Shown here: one piece after another, positions 22,401 through 34,083 of the stretch | Layout: each line of letters begins with the position of its first letter | Numbering within the stretch: position 1 is the stretch's first letter | NCBI GenBank assembly: GCA_001695595.3 | Contig: MBPM02000028.1 | Span: forward strand, 372,001-436,000 | DNA from: Plasmopara viticola | Taxonomy: Eukaryota; Oomycota; Peronosporomycetes; Peronosporales; Peronosporaceae | Direction: 5' to 3' | DNA length: 64,000 nt | Made by a program: the position numbers and the translations under genes | Notes under the pieces: generated by a model | The model's input: only the letters and a program-made list of their open reading frames with translations | Told to the model about the DNA's origin: nothing | The model's database searches: none

Positions 22401-25400
22401 CGGGTTTTTAGACTGTTCACCATGATTTCGAAGGCTTGGCAGGAATAGACGACCATATAAAAAAATTCGACTTGGCTGTTCAATCTTTGAATTGTCAAGA
22501 AGAGCCTCATGGAAATGCCCAGTTTGGGTAATCCAGTTGCCTGAAGCCCAAGAGTATTTGCACAACGTCTTAAAAGAGCTAGCAATTTTTCTTGGGCTCT
22601 TAATTAGAATTCCTAAATCCGAGACTCCTTTTTGATGAACACAAACGGAAAGATTCTTTTTTATCTGCGTGAGTTGTTCCTGAAGAAAGCAAAATGATAG
22701 CATGCGTGTGCTTGAAAGTTTTCACCTCAAAGTAAATGACCTTCAGCATTTGCACGCTCAGGATGCATCTAGTGTCCATCCGGACCATATTACTATTGCA
22801 AAAACCCAGAGCTGAATAATCAAAATTACTTTTCGTACGAGCAGAAGTTAATCTCCGGCTTGGATCCACTGAGCGCTGCTCTAAATTTTTCTTCAGACCG
22901 TCAGCCATTCCTCACAAGACGCCCATCCCGGTTGATTTGTTCGAAGACCTAGAGCCGACTTGTTCCTCTGTTTCGTCGCACTGGTCTGGAATTTACTATT
23001 AGCCTTCGAAGTTATTTGGCCATAGTAAACCAAAATGGGATCCTTTTAAATTGGTCCAAACCCTTCAAGATACTAAAGCGCGGCTTACCTTAACGGATCA
23101 GGCTTATTTGGACAGCACCTTTATAGCCTTTGAGTTTTATTGGGCGCTAACACAGAAGGCAATCGAAAAAAAACCGGGGCCGGGTGGCCTACCTGTAAGA
23201 CAGACCTACCCCTCTGGAGCAGACATTTGAGGTTATACATGCTGCTAAATTACAAAGGAGGAAATTGACCAAATTTCAGTTGAGGGTCCAAGTCTCGCGT
23301 CTTTATTAGAAAGGCGGTCGGAAACTTCCCACCAATTGTCGACCAATTTAATTCCTTAATGTGGATGCCAAAACCGGGCCCAAAATGTTGGCCCATAGGC
23401 TCGGTGCCGTATTGGGAAAATTACTGCGTCCGGACGAATATGGGTTTTGTACCGGGTCGAGATATTCGCCGCGCACATTTACGGTTTCAAGCTTTGACCA
23501 AATTATTTGGGAGTAGAAATTCCCCGGCTGGCGCTGTTTTACTAGTTTTGCTAAAGCCTTTAATAGTGTCGTATGGGACGCACTTATCATGGGTATTAAC
23601 GCACTATGGCTTTAGGGACCAAGTTGCCCCAACGACTTTGATGTTTAATGGCCAACCACTTGACCCATTTGAATTAGGTGCGGGTGTCCATCGAGGAGGC
23701 CCATCTTCGCCAGCAGTATTTGTGATCTTTATTTAGCCTTTGCTTAACTTCCTTCGAGTTCGTCTACGAAATTTTGGTCGCCAGTTTCAACCGGCAACTC
23801 ACTTTATTAGTGATATTCACTCCATTTGCGAGTCCGACTCACCCAATAATTCGACCCAAACAGTTATTAGCTTTGCTGGTGACTGCACCGGACTCCTTCA
23901 TGATTCACGCCATACCAATTACCTCATAAAATTGGTGGGAAATTTTTGTGAGACCTCTGGTATGAGTCTTATCGTGGCTAAGACAGCAATCCTTCCCTTC
24001 GAACCCTGGACCGCGGAAAATGGGCCATTACAACAAAAACTTTTATCACTGGGAGTTATCGTGGTAGAGAATAATGCCTGCACCAAACTTTTGGGCATTT
24101 ATTATGAACCAACTCTTATGAATGCTGATCGACTCCAGCATCTTATCGTGGACATGATTGATCGGTGTTCGCTATGGCTTCACCGTGCAAAAACTTTACG
24201 AGGTCAAGTTGTTATTCTTCAACAAATTATTCTACCCGTGCCATGGTATACGACCAGAATTTGTTATATTCCGTACACCGGCTTTCACGATCAACTTTTA
24301 CGACTAAATTTACGCTTCATGTATCGTCTTAAGTCTTCCAACGCTCTGGCCCGCGAGTAGTAATTCCTAAAACGTCAAGTTGGATTAGGTTTAACACCTA
24401 GTTTAGACTCCATTAAAGTTCTTCAACTTTACATGCCCTGTAAAGTGATTTAAGCTCGCAGGATGCCGACTTTACCGTCTTAAGCGGACCCAATTATTCA
24501 GATTTTCGATAAAGCAATTACGCCTTGGGGACACGACTATGGTATTCTTCACGCCCCGATTTCTATCGGCCCGAACCACGTGGTTTCACACCGTTTTCAT
24601 CGCTGGACAAGTCTTATGAAGTATCGCCACTTTGTACTTCTTACATGGCAAACTCAATTTTGCAAAAACCTTACGTGGATTTAAGTCAAATTTGACAGGC
24701 TAACCATGCTCATTCCAAATGATGTGGATATCACCTACGGTAACTGTGGTAGAACTCTAGCCGGAGCTACAAGACCACTCTATTTAGTAAAGTTACTAGC
24801 TGCCCAATGATGTTTTAAGCCGGCGCAACTATTTACGGTTTCTCAACACCCATTACGACTACAAACCTTTCCCAATTTTAAGCCAATTTGGCTCCGGGAG
24901 GCTTGTCAGCGCGCATTCATGCAACAATTTCTTGAACAAGGATGGCTCTCTACTGCGTAAGCTAGCCCCTTATTCATTAAGGACTAGTCAAGCGCCGAAG
25001 TTTTACGCCGCAAATCACACCTGGACGTTTGAGACTTATAAAGTATCAGAGCTTAGTGTGACAAGAATTCGAATTTTTTAATGGTACTTGATCACCGACA
25101 TTGCCCCTTTCTCGACTCGGCGTCTTAGACAGACCTGTACAACTACATGAGCCCACGACTACAAAAAGGGTCGACATGTCCTGCCAGTCTATTCTGACCT
25201 TCTTTATCGGCTCCAGCACAACGCTTTATTTCCCGGTTATCGGTTTCAGCATCTTACTGCTGCAATTTCGACCTGCCATCATGGCTGTGGAGTTCTTGAA
25301 ACTGCCCCACACTTATTTTGCTATTGCGATTTTACGACTAAAGTTTGGTCTATATTGCTCAATGTTTTTCGAGGCTTTCATCGGGCCACACTGGAATAGG

Positions 25401-26031
25401 AGTCAATTCTTTTCTCCAAACTTGAACCAACCGACCATGCCAAGTCACGTTACGATTATAGTTTATTTGTGATTCTACACATTGTGCGAGTAGTGATTCT
25501 TCGATGCTTGTGGATACGCAGAATTGATATTCGCATTCATGAGTTTCTAGGCAAGATCATCGAAGGTAACGCTCAAGTCGAGGCTGTTATAGTATTTTAC
25601 ATACAGCACTTCTATCAAGATTTATACTGCAAAAGTTTAGGCCATTCCGGTGCCAAACTGTGGCAATTAATTGAGTTGTTAGCTAGACTGTGATCCACCA
25701 GCAATTTTCTGCTAAAATTCCATAATGAAGACTTAGTGGAGCTGAATAACACTTCGTCACATTGCCACTTATATCCTCAACGTTACCCTGAACCCTTTAG
25801 CAGCCGCCACACTATTCTAGCTGAGAGAATGACCCTAGAAAATGCTGGTTTTAATCGGCCTTTCGCTTTTCCCACCTTGGCACCTTTTGGCCTTTGGTCT
25901 TTTCGTCTTTTTGAGGGTTTACTCCTGGAATCAGTCGTAGCCGATATGCTAATTGCGCCTATTTGAGGTCACGGGTTAACCCGATCTATGTCACATCTTA
26001 CATACCGATTCGGTGGGACTACTGTCAAGTT
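19490..26031 (+). mobile_element. Decayed 6.5 kb LINE, copy 2
   Basis: Near-identical to the LINE at 5789-12330, sharing its stops and frameshifts. One visible substitution near 23,974 changes an ATG to GTG within the reverse transcriptase remnant. Shared degeneration shows that the LINE was already dead when the segment was duplicated. Confidence 0.75.
23359..24360 (+). pseudogene. Reverse transcriptase remnant of LINE copy 2
   Basis: Duplicate of the remnant at 9658-10659, with the same FAGD in place of FADD and the same damaged first palm motif. It differs by one residue, V for M, in SLIVAKTAIL. Confidence 0.75.
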
Positions 26032-26267
26032 AGCGATCCTTGTAGCTTTCCGCCACCCAGTATTATCGTCTCTCCCAATTTATACTTCTAGAAAAGGTCC
26101 TTCCGGTAACCACGCGTAGTAAAAACACGGAAGCCGTATACTTCTCACAAACAAGCCATGCGATCTGCCAGCGTAAGAAAAGATGAATGTCTCATGATAC
26201 AAGAGAATTGATCAAAAGCTGGTCCATCGATTCCCCTTCTCATCACTTTTCTGTCAAAACCATAAAG

Positions 26268-27032
26268 ATGAAGTTGCTCTTCTTGTTGCTCAAGCATCTG
26301 GCTGGCATTAACATGTGCATCGCCATCAACTTGGGCCCTCGAGACGATCGTCCGGTTTCTTGTTCTCTACGACAAAACTTTGCTACTTCGAAAGGAACGA
26401 CGCCAACCAACAACGGAGCTGAGCACGATCAACGCGTCAGTGCAGAGGAAGACAGAGCATCGTGGAGCATAAGTGGATGGACTTTTTCAAACAATCAAAC
26501 GAAAGAGGCAGTAGGAGTCTACGTGAGCCTCTCCTGAGCGAGGAGGTAGACGACGCCGCGGTTGCCAAGTGTTTAGCCGAAATTAATGCTTTGGTTGGCC
26601 AAACAATTCGATACCATGAGGACAAGGGCCCACAATTAAACAAACTGATTCAAAAGCTGGAAAAGATCACGAAATCAGAGAATGAAGTCGTCAGGACTCT
26701 TGTTCGGATGTTGAAAGCCCGAAACACTGTGGGCGCGGTCGGCGATGCATGGCTCGCGTCCAAAACGAATCCTGCTCAAGTGTTGAAAATGTTGCGAACA
26801 TTTATCGAGCGAAGGGCACATCAATTTTGTCCACAGCGATCTATTCATCCCGTGGCTAAAGTGCGTCAACAAATGTTAAAAGAAAAGTCCTCTCGCGGAA
26901 TCGGAATGGAACAGCTTAGTACTGGCTTCGAAAGAATTAAATTTCAACGATCACAATCCGAATGGACTCCCGGCTCCTCTCAGAAAAGAAGTATCGGAGG
27001 ACGAAGTGAAGACTTTTAATGCACTTTTTTGA
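26268..27032 (+). pseudogene. Broken RxLR WY-domain effector (C2)
   Basis: Near-identical copy of C1 with the same frame breaks: one base missing near 26,471 and a disturbed segment near 26,796-26,821 relative to C4. It carries the signal peptide, CSLR and AEEDR in the first frame. The shared lesions date the loss of function to before this duplication. Confidence 0.85.
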
Positions 27033-27691
27033 TCAAGCAGAAAAGTCAGCTCTACGTACTGTTGGCTTTCAACGATTAGCACCTTATCATTGAAGTAATA
27101 CTTTAATTTTTTTCGTATAAGCTCTGCATTCCATGACCCGTGCGATCATTCCCTTATTTATTCGGTGATTAATACTCTAGAGCGTGTAATAAACGTTGTT
27201 TAGCTTAAGTATCACCCCTACTTCTCAAGAAGTGCTGATTAGACAGCTTTTGTACATAATCGAACATTTTGACGAGAGGTTAGGATAGTAGAAGATATAC
27301 CAAAAACGAAGATTGTGCAACATGAGCCCCTCCTTGACAAGTGCGACGCCGTAGAGGAGCTCGCACTGTGTACATTATGACGCGCATCCCAATGAAGGTA
27401 TTACAGACAAATATGACAATATTATTGTGCAAAAGATACAGCCTTCCCGCAACATGTGGTGCCAAGCAAAAGGTGCCAAATGTTGACATTCGCTGCTTTT
27501 TCACCAATTCATTCAATCATCGACCAAGTTTAGTGTAAACGACGGCGTAGAGAGTGTCGAGCGATTAAATTGGGTTAATTCCGCTACTTTAACAATGCCA
27601 TTCACTCACGTAGCGTCGTTGCGTCCTTTCGTTGCGACGAGAATTGCGAAATTTTGTCCTTTTAAAACATCTGAGGATTCCTATAAATATT
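27033..27691. other. Intergenic C2-A3; no gene
   Basis: Starts as a near-identical copy of 13,332-13,870, then diverges modestly. It contains the dispersed intergenic repeat (about 27,418-27,575). No supported gene. It ends at the insertion of S3. Confidence 0.55.
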
Positions 27692-28016
27692 TGTATTGTA
27701 TTGTATTGTATTACGTTATCGCGTTGCCAAGTTATGCACGTGCTAGGCTCTATGGCTAGTCCACGGCATAGAGTGGTGTCCGCATACGTCGAGTCTCGTT
27801 CGGCGGGCAGTGCAGCCAACGCCGAGGCCGTGAGGGTCTTGCATTTTTTTGTGTAGTTCTGACTTGGTAAGAGCCCAGGTGGCGCCCTGGTGCTGGAGAC
27901 CGTCGCGTCGAGGGTGAGACTCGTTAGAGACCTGCAGATGCCCGAGAGCACCTGTTCGAAGCGCGCGAGCATTTAGCCCCCGCGCTTAGAAGGAGGGCGT
28001 CACCCCAACCTTTTCC
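27692..28016 (-). mobile_element. Short non-autonomous LINE derivative, copy S3
   Basis: Reverse-orientation copy of the 0.33 kb element, starting on the + strand with its tail (TATTG repeats) and ending with the complement of GGAAAAGGTTGGGGTGACGC. Comparison with the uninterrupted site before A2 (about 13,978-14,012) and A4 shows insertion roughly 200 bases before A3, with loss of about 14 target bases instead of a target duplication. Confidence 0.85.
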
Positions 28017-28225
28017 AAAAAGAGCTACTCAGTCGTAACATCGTATGTCCGCAAGAGAGATGGGAGAAGGCCCATTCATTATTTAAACATGTAATCGGGT
28101 TTTACCACATGTCTTATGACCAAAAACATGCTGATATCTTTAGATTAGCCGATATGTGGTCTTGAGGTGGCTAAATGGCTAGCTTTGATCTCTTGTCATC
28201 TCACTTTCTTTCTTGCTCCATTGCA

Positions 28226-29011
28226 ATGAAGTTGCTCAAGATTCTAGCCAGTGTCACCGTATGCGTCGCTTTCGACTCGGGCGTTGAAAGCTTTAGCGGC
28301 GTTCATCCCGACTCTCGCTCGATACGAAAGGGACGCGCTCTTTCTGATGGATCAATGCGGTTAAATGGCAAAGCGGAAGACGGCAAACGCGACATGGCAG
28401 ACGAAGAGAGAAATGCTAAAGAAATTCTTGCGAGCGTGGGGAACTATTTTTGGCGTCCAGCCGCCAAAGAAGATGCGGGGCTGTCGGAGACACTCTCACC
28501 GTTGGGGAGAAACGAAGACGACTTTGCCACGAATTCGAAGCTAGTTGATGACTTGTTTAAAAAAGTAAAAAGAGGCCATAAGAAGAAGGGCCCACAGTTG
28601 ATGGAACTGGTTGTCAAGATGCAAAATGTCGAGGAATCGAAGAAATTTGCCGACACGACCATGGTGGAGATGTTGAAACACCCCAAGACAAAGAGCTTAG
28701 TCGTCAAGAAATGGATCGATTCCGGAAAAACTCCAGCCGAAACATCAAAGTTTTTGCTACAACATGTAAAGGGTCAGAACTGGATCGATTTTGTCAATAG
28801 TGATATGTTTAATCCGTGGCTGACCTTCCTCAAAAGACTTTATAAGAACAAACAAGAAGGATTGGATTTGTCGGAAAGGAGAGCCTTGGCGAAGACTGTG
28901 CAAGAAGTGTTCCATAATGGTCGCAATTGGGACGAAATTTCGGCGGCTGATGCCAAACTTAAAAAAACTAAGGACGGGAAATTTGTTGCAGAGATAATTG
29001 AATTTGCATGA
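28226..29011 (+). CDS. Secreted RxLR-like WY-domain effector candidate (A3)
   Basis: A 261-residue A-type effector with the most canonical motifs of the A and B genes: signal peptide 1-16 (MKLLKILASVTVCVAF), RSIR at 31-34 (one conservative change from RxLR) and a perfect DEER at 59-62. The WY region keeps the first tryptophan (KKWIDSGKTPAETSKFLL) and NPW, but the usual Y201 is F (NPWLTFLKRLY). It is clearly diverged from A2/A4, so it is not part of their recent homogenisation. Its upstream box reads AGATTAGC (28142-28149), which destroys the inverted CCAAT found in the other copies, and the S3 element lies just upstream. Expression may therefore differ; this is inference. Start chosen by alignment with paralogs; an in-frame ATG at 28175 is upstream of the initiator. 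Confidence 0.85.
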   Translation: MKLLKILASVTVCVAFDSGVESFSGVHPDSRSIRKGRALSDGSMRLNGKAEDGKRDMADEERNAKEILASVGNYFWRPAAKEDAGLSETLSPLGRNEDDFATNSKLVDDLFKKVKRGHKKKGPQLMELVVKMQNVEESKKFADTTMVEMLKHPKTKSLVVKKWIDSGKTPAETSKFLLQHVKGQNWIDFVNSDMFNPWLTFLKRLYKNKQEGLDLSERRALAKTVQEVFHNGRNWDEISAADAKLKKTKDGKFVAEIIEFA

Positions 29012-30210
29012 AGCACCAACAAACATTCAACGGACAGCGAAAGTCCTCCCGTCGTTTGGCCGTCGTGTACCATCCATCGAATGGAAGTACATCGAAGACC
29101 GCTTTTGATTTCGATCCTACGTCCCTTTATACGATTAGCACTTTAAATTTGAATACATGCATCCTTTTTCCCTCTCAAATTACTTTGACCTCGTTTTTTC
29201 TACGCGATGGGTTTTTTATTCTTAAGTAATGACTACTTTGAAATGTTAAACAAACGCTTGGTATCATGTATCTATTTAATCAGTCGCGGATGGCAATACT
29301 TGAAGACGGAAGAGATTGTAGCATTAAAATTGTATACACCCATAGCCGACCGTTTAAGCTGCTGCTGAAAAGGCTCACACCCAATTTGTTTGACTGAGGT
29401 GAAGCTGTTTACCTACACCTCTCAAGCGGAATAGTGTCCTTTTTGCTCTAAATAATGAACTTTGGTTAGAACGCCAACAACGAAGAGTGTACAATATGAG
29501 CCACTTCTCGACAAGAGCGACGCCGTGGACGAGCAGAAAAGGAATGACAATAACGTTGCAATCACACACTCTTTGACTCCATTGAAAGGCGCGTCACAAG
29601 TGCTATCATACTCAAGAATCGCACTCAAAGACTAGAAAAGCGGCATGTATGACAAGCCACTCGCTCGTGCCAACCTTATTGTGCAAAAGAACAAATGCTA
29701 GTTGCCAAGCAAAAGGTATCAAATTTGGATATTTGCTCTTTAGTCCAACCTCGTTAAATTGCATTCGCCATTTCAACGTAGTAAACGACGGCGAAAAGAT
29801 TTTCGCGCGAGACAACGCTTGTGTCGTGGACCTATCAAGCTACGTGCTCGATCACTCTCGATCCGATCGTGTAGACAGATGTCAGCGGTGCTCGTTGATA
29901 AAGGCATTATAGTGGGTCAAACCTCACTACCTTGATAACAGACTTTAGGCATTGTTCGTTGTTTGAATGCAAAGACAAGGGCAAAAGCACCAAAAATTGC
30001 ATGCAAGGACCGACTGCGACGTGCTTGCATCAGGTGTTCTCTAAGCAGAACTTTTGGCTCACGTAATGTCGTAAATAATTTTTATTGCGTACGCTTTCCG
30101 GACTTATATGTACTTTGAAACACCTTATTACGGTATTCCGTCGTCATAAAAGCCATTATAAAAATTAAATTACGAATCTATATTTGTAAAATTTGCTTAG
30201 CTAATAGATA
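29012..30210. other. Intergenic 3' of A3; no gene
   Basis: Diverged copy of the A-to-B spacer, with the dispersed repeat at about 29,640-29,815. It ends at the sequence that normally precedes B genes (GCTTAGCTAATAGATA), where S4 is inserted. No gene is supported. Confidence 0.55.
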
Positions 30211-30536
30211 ATAATGTAATGTAATGTATTACGTTATCGCGTTGCCAAGTTATGCACGTGCTAGGCTCAGTCTGGCTAGTGCACGGCATAGAGTGGTGTC
30301 CGCATACGTCGGGTCTCGTTCGGCGGGCAGTGCAGCCAGCACCGAGGTCGTGAGGGTCTTCCATTATTTTGCTTTGCTCTGACTTGGTAAGAGCCCAGGT
30401 GGCGCCCGGTGCTGGAGACCGTCGCATCGAGGGTGAGACTCGTTAGAGACCTGCAGATGCCCGAGAGCACCTGCCCGAAGCGCGCGAGCATTTAGTTCCC
30501 GCACTTGGAAAGAGGGCGTCACCCCAACCTTTTCCA
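30211..30536 (-). mobile_element. Short non-autonomous LINE derivative, copy S4
   Basis: Reverse-orientation copy of the 0.33 kb element, tail first (AATGT repeats at 30211-30230). It is flanked by an imperfect direct repeat, TAGCTAATAGATA on the left and TAGCTAACAGACA on the right, consistent with a target duplication that has aged by two substitutions. Confidence 0.8.
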
Positions 30537-30575
30537 AGCTAGCTAACAGACAGTTGACCGTAAAGATGCTTGACT

Positions 30576-30901
30576 GGTTGAAAGCCCGAGACACTGTGGG
30601 CGTGGTCGGCGATGCATGGCTCGCGTCCAAAACGAATCCTGCTCAAGTGTTAAAAATGTTGCGAACAGTTATCGAGCGAAGGGCACATCAATTTTGTCCA
30701 CAGCGATCTATATTTATCCCGTGGCTAAAGTGCGTCAACAAATATTAAAAGAAAAGTCTTCTCGCGGAATCGGAATGGAACAGCTTAGTACTGGCTTCGA
30801 AAGAATTAAATTTCAACGATCACTATCCGAATAGACTCCCGGCTCTTCTCAGAAAAGAACTATCGGAGGACGAAGTGAAGACTTTTAATGCACTTTTTTG
30901 A
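30576..30901 (+). pseudogene. 3' fragment of a C-type effector (C3)
   Basis: Only the 3' half of a C gene is left, beginning inside the codons for LKARDTVGVVGDAWLASKT. It shares the frame disturbance of C1 and C2 after VLKMLRT. The signal peptide, RxLR site and first half of the WY region are missing. Immediately upstream (30,537-30,575) is B-type promoter-distal sequence (GTAAAGATGCTTGACT), so the fragment arose by a deletion joining the B upstream region to the interior of C. A frame from 30554 could read 64 residues, but it has no family start. Confidence 0.85.
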
Positions 30902-31873
30902 TCAAGCAGAACATGCAAATAGGCATGCAATGGAACATGGGAGGAGGCCTTAATCCTCTTGTATCATTCAGCACTATCATTGTGGTCACGAAGACTTTTG
31001 ACGTGAGAGTCAATTCTACGTACTGTTGGCTTTCGACGATTAGCACCTTATGATTGAAGTAATACTTTAATTTTTTTCGCATAAGCTCTGCATTACATGA
31101 CCCGTGCGATTATTCCCTTATTTATTCGGTGATTAATACTTTAGAGCGTGTAATAAACGTTGTTTAACTTAAGTATCACCCCTACTTCTCAAGAAGTGCT
31201 GATTAAACAGCTTTTGTACATAATCGAACATTTTGACGAGAGGTTAGGATAGTAGAAGATATACCAAGAACGAAGATTGTGCAACATGAGCCCCTCCTTG
31301 ACAAGTGCGACGCCGTAGAGGAGCACGCACTGTGTACATTATGACGCGCATCCCAATGAAGGTATTACAGACAAATATGACAATAATATTGTGCAAAAGA
31401 TACAGCCTTCCCGCAACATGTGGTGCCAAGCAAAAGGTGCCAAATGTTGACATTCGCTTCTTTTTCACCAATTCATTCAATCATCGACCAAGTTTAGTGT
31501 AAACGACGGCGTAGAGAGTGTCGAGCGATTAAACAGGGTTAATTCCGCTACTTTAACAATGCCATTCACTCACGTAGCGTCGTTGCGTCCTTTCGTTGCG
31601 ACGAGAATTGCGAAAGTTTGTCCTTTTAAAACATCTGAGGATTCCTATCAATATTTATAATGAGAAAATAGAGCTACTCAGTCGTAACATCGTATGTCCG
31701 CAAGAGGGATGGGAGAAGGCCCATTCATTATTTAAACATGAAATCGGGTTTTACCACATGTCTTATGACCAAAACATGCGGCTATCCTTAGATTGGCCGA
31801 TACGTGGTCGTGAGGTGGCTAAATGGCTAGCTTTGATCCCTTGTCATCTCACTTTCTTTCTTGCTCCATTGCA
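30902..31873. other. Intergenic C3-A4 with conserved promoter region; no gene
   Basis: Homologous to 13,332-14,207. It includes the dispersed repeat (about 31,380-31,530), AGATTGGC at 31790-31797 and the A-type initiator region up to the A4 start. Bases about 30,910-31,010 retain a segment also present after C4 but deleted after C1 and C2. No gene supported. Confidence 0.6.
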
Positions 31874-32665
31874 ATGAAGTTGCTCAAGATTCTGGCCAGT
31901 GTCACCGTATGCGTCGCTTTCGACTCGGGCGTTGAAAGCTTTAGCGGCGTTCATCCCGACTCTCGCCCGATACATAAGGGGCGCGCTCTTTCTGATGGAT
32001 CAACGCGGTTGGATGGCAAAGCTAAAGACGGCAAAAGCGACACGGCAGAGGAAGAGAGAAATGGTAAAGAAATTCTTGCGAGCGTGGGGAACTATTTTCG
32101 GCGTCCAGCCGCCAAAGAGAATGCGGAGCTGTCGGAGAAACTCTTACCATTGGGGAGAGACGAACATGGCTTTACCTCGGATACGAAGCGAGTTGTTGGC
32201 TTGTTTGAAGAAGTAAAAATGGGCCGTAAGGACAAGGGCCCACTGTTGATGGAACTGGTTGTCAAGATGCAAAAGGTCGAGGAATCGAAGAATTTTGCCG
32301 ACACGACCATGGTGACGATGTTAAAAGATCCCAAGACGATGAATTTGGTCGTCAAAGAATGGATCAAGTCTGGGAAAACTCCAACTGAAGCATCCAAGTT
32401 TTTGCTACGACATGTAAAGGACCAGAAGTGGATGGATTTTGTCAATAGTGATATGTTTAATCCGTGGCTGACCTACGTCACCAGATATTATTTAAACATG
32501 AAAGAAAATTCAACTTTCCCGGACAGGTTAGCCTTGGCGACTTCTGTGAAAAAATTGTTCCATGAAAATCGCAATACGGACGAAGTTGCGGCGGCTAGGG
32601 CCAAACTTTTTACAACTGAGGACGGAAAATCAGTTGATCATATAATTGCATTTGCTCAAGCATAA
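31874..32665 (+). CDS. Secreted RxLR-like WY-domain effector candidate (A4)
   Basis: Encodes a 263-residue protein identical to A2, with signal peptide 1-16, RPIH in the RxLR position (31-34), EEER (59-62) and WY region with W163, W197 and Y201. Identity extends through about 3.5 kb including B4, although another unit (A3-C3) lies between the two copies. This points to gene conversion, unequal exchange or an assembly duplication. Two identical genes would double the dose of one effector if both are real. Confidence 0.85.
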   Translation: MKLLKILASVTVCVAFDSGVESFSGVHPDSRPIHKGRALSDGSTRLDGKAKDGKSDTAEEERNGKEILASVGNYFRRPAAKENAELSEKLLPLGRDEHGFTSDTKRVVGLFEEVKMGRKDKGPLLMELVVKMQKVEESKNFADTTMVTMLKDPKTMNLVVKEWIKSGKTPTEASKFLLRHVKDQKWMDFVNSDMFNPWLTYVTRYYLNMKENSTFPDRLALATSVKKLFHENRNTDEVAAARAKLFTTEDGKSVDHIIAFAQA

Positions 32666-34083
32666 AACACCAACAAACATGCAACGGACAGTGAAGGTCG
32701 TCTCGTCGTTTGGCCGTCGTTTACCATTCATCGAGTGGAAGTACTCATATCGAAGACCGCCTTTGATCCCGATCCTACGTCCCTTTATACGATTAGCACT
32801 TTAATTTTGCATACATGCGCTTTGTCTATCTTTTTTCCCTTTAAATTACTTTGACTTCGGTTTTTCTACGCGATGAGTTTTTTATTCTTAGGAATGACTA
32901 CTTTGAAGTGTTAAAGCAACGTTTAGTATCACACATTCAATTAATTAGTAGCGCAACACTTGAAGCATGGCAGACATTGTAGCGTTATAATTGTATACAC
33001 CCAAAGCCGACCGTTTAAGTTACTGCTGAAAAGGCTCACACTCAATTATCTTGACTGAGGTGAAGCTGTTTACCTATACCTCTCAAGCGGAATAGTGTTC
33101 TCTTTGCTCTTAATGGTGAACTCTGGTTTCAACGTACGATACGCCAACAACGAAGAGTGTACAATTTGAGCCACTTCTCGACAAGAGCGACGCCGTGGAC
33201 GAGCAGAAAAGGAATGACAATAACGTTGCAATCACACACTCTTTGACAAGTGCTTTCATACTCAAAAATCGCATCCAAAGACTAGAAAAACGGCATGTAT
33301 GATAAGCCACTCGCTCGTGCCAGCGTTATTGTGCAAAAGAACAATTGCTAGTTGCCAAGCAAAAGCTGCCAAATTTGGACATTTGCTTTTTAATCAACCT
33401 CGATAAATTGCATTCGCCAATTTCACAAAAAGATTTGCGTAAAGATGGCAAAAAGAGCGTTGCGCGAGATAACGCTTGTGTCATGGTCCCATCAAGCTGT
33501 CGTCGACTACGTGGTCGATCACTCTTGACACGATCGTGTAAACAGACGTCAGCTTTGCTCGTTAATAAAGGCATTACAATGGGTCAAACCCCACTACCTT
33601 GACAACTGACTTTAGGAATTGTCCGTTGTTTGAATGCAACGACAAGGGCAAAAGTGCAAAATGTTGCATGCAAGGAATACTGCGACGTGCTTGCCTTTGG
33701 TGTTTTCTACGCAATTTCTTTTGGCTCGCGTAACGTCGTAAATATTTTGTATTGTGTGCGCTTTTCGGACTTATATGTACTCAAAAGCACCCGGGTAGCC
33801 TTATTTTTATCAATAACGGTGCTCCGTCGTCATAAAGCCATTATAAATATTAAATTAAAAATTTTATGATTGTAAATTTGCTTAGCTAATAGATAGTTGA
33901 ACGTAAATATGCTTGACTAATAGATAGTTGAAACCTAAGAGATGTAAAATAGGCCCACTAAAATTTACGTGTTGTGCCACATGTCTAAAAAGCAAAACAT
34001 GCTGTTATCCTTAGATTGGCGAACAAGTAGTCTGGCTAATTGGCTAGTCCCCGTTACATCCCTTTTTTTCTTGCTTTAATGGA
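32666..34083. other. Intergenic A4-B4; no gene
   Basis: Near-identical to 15,000-16,415, differing by a few single-base indels (near 33,096 and 34,040). It holds the dispersed repeat (about 33,300-33,470) and AGATTGGC at 34013-34020, 71 bases before the B4 start. No gene supported. Confidence 0.6.

Larger units (their letters stand above)
16310..27570 (+). repeat. 11.3 kb segmental duplication, right copy
   Basis: Partner of 2,610-13,870, carrying intact B2, the same dead transposons and broken C2. After about 27,570 it continues as more diverged homologous sequence, then is interrupted by S3. Confidence 0.85.

Noticed and set aside
27280..27516. 78-residue - strand frame also seen near 31,244-31,480
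   Set aside because: It covers the dispersed intergenic repeat and is shortened in the copy at 13,579-13,767, so it is not maintained as protein.
30554..30748. 64-residue open frame taken as a small gene
   Set aside because: It is the translated edge of the C3 fragment with a start created by the deletion junction; no signal peptide.
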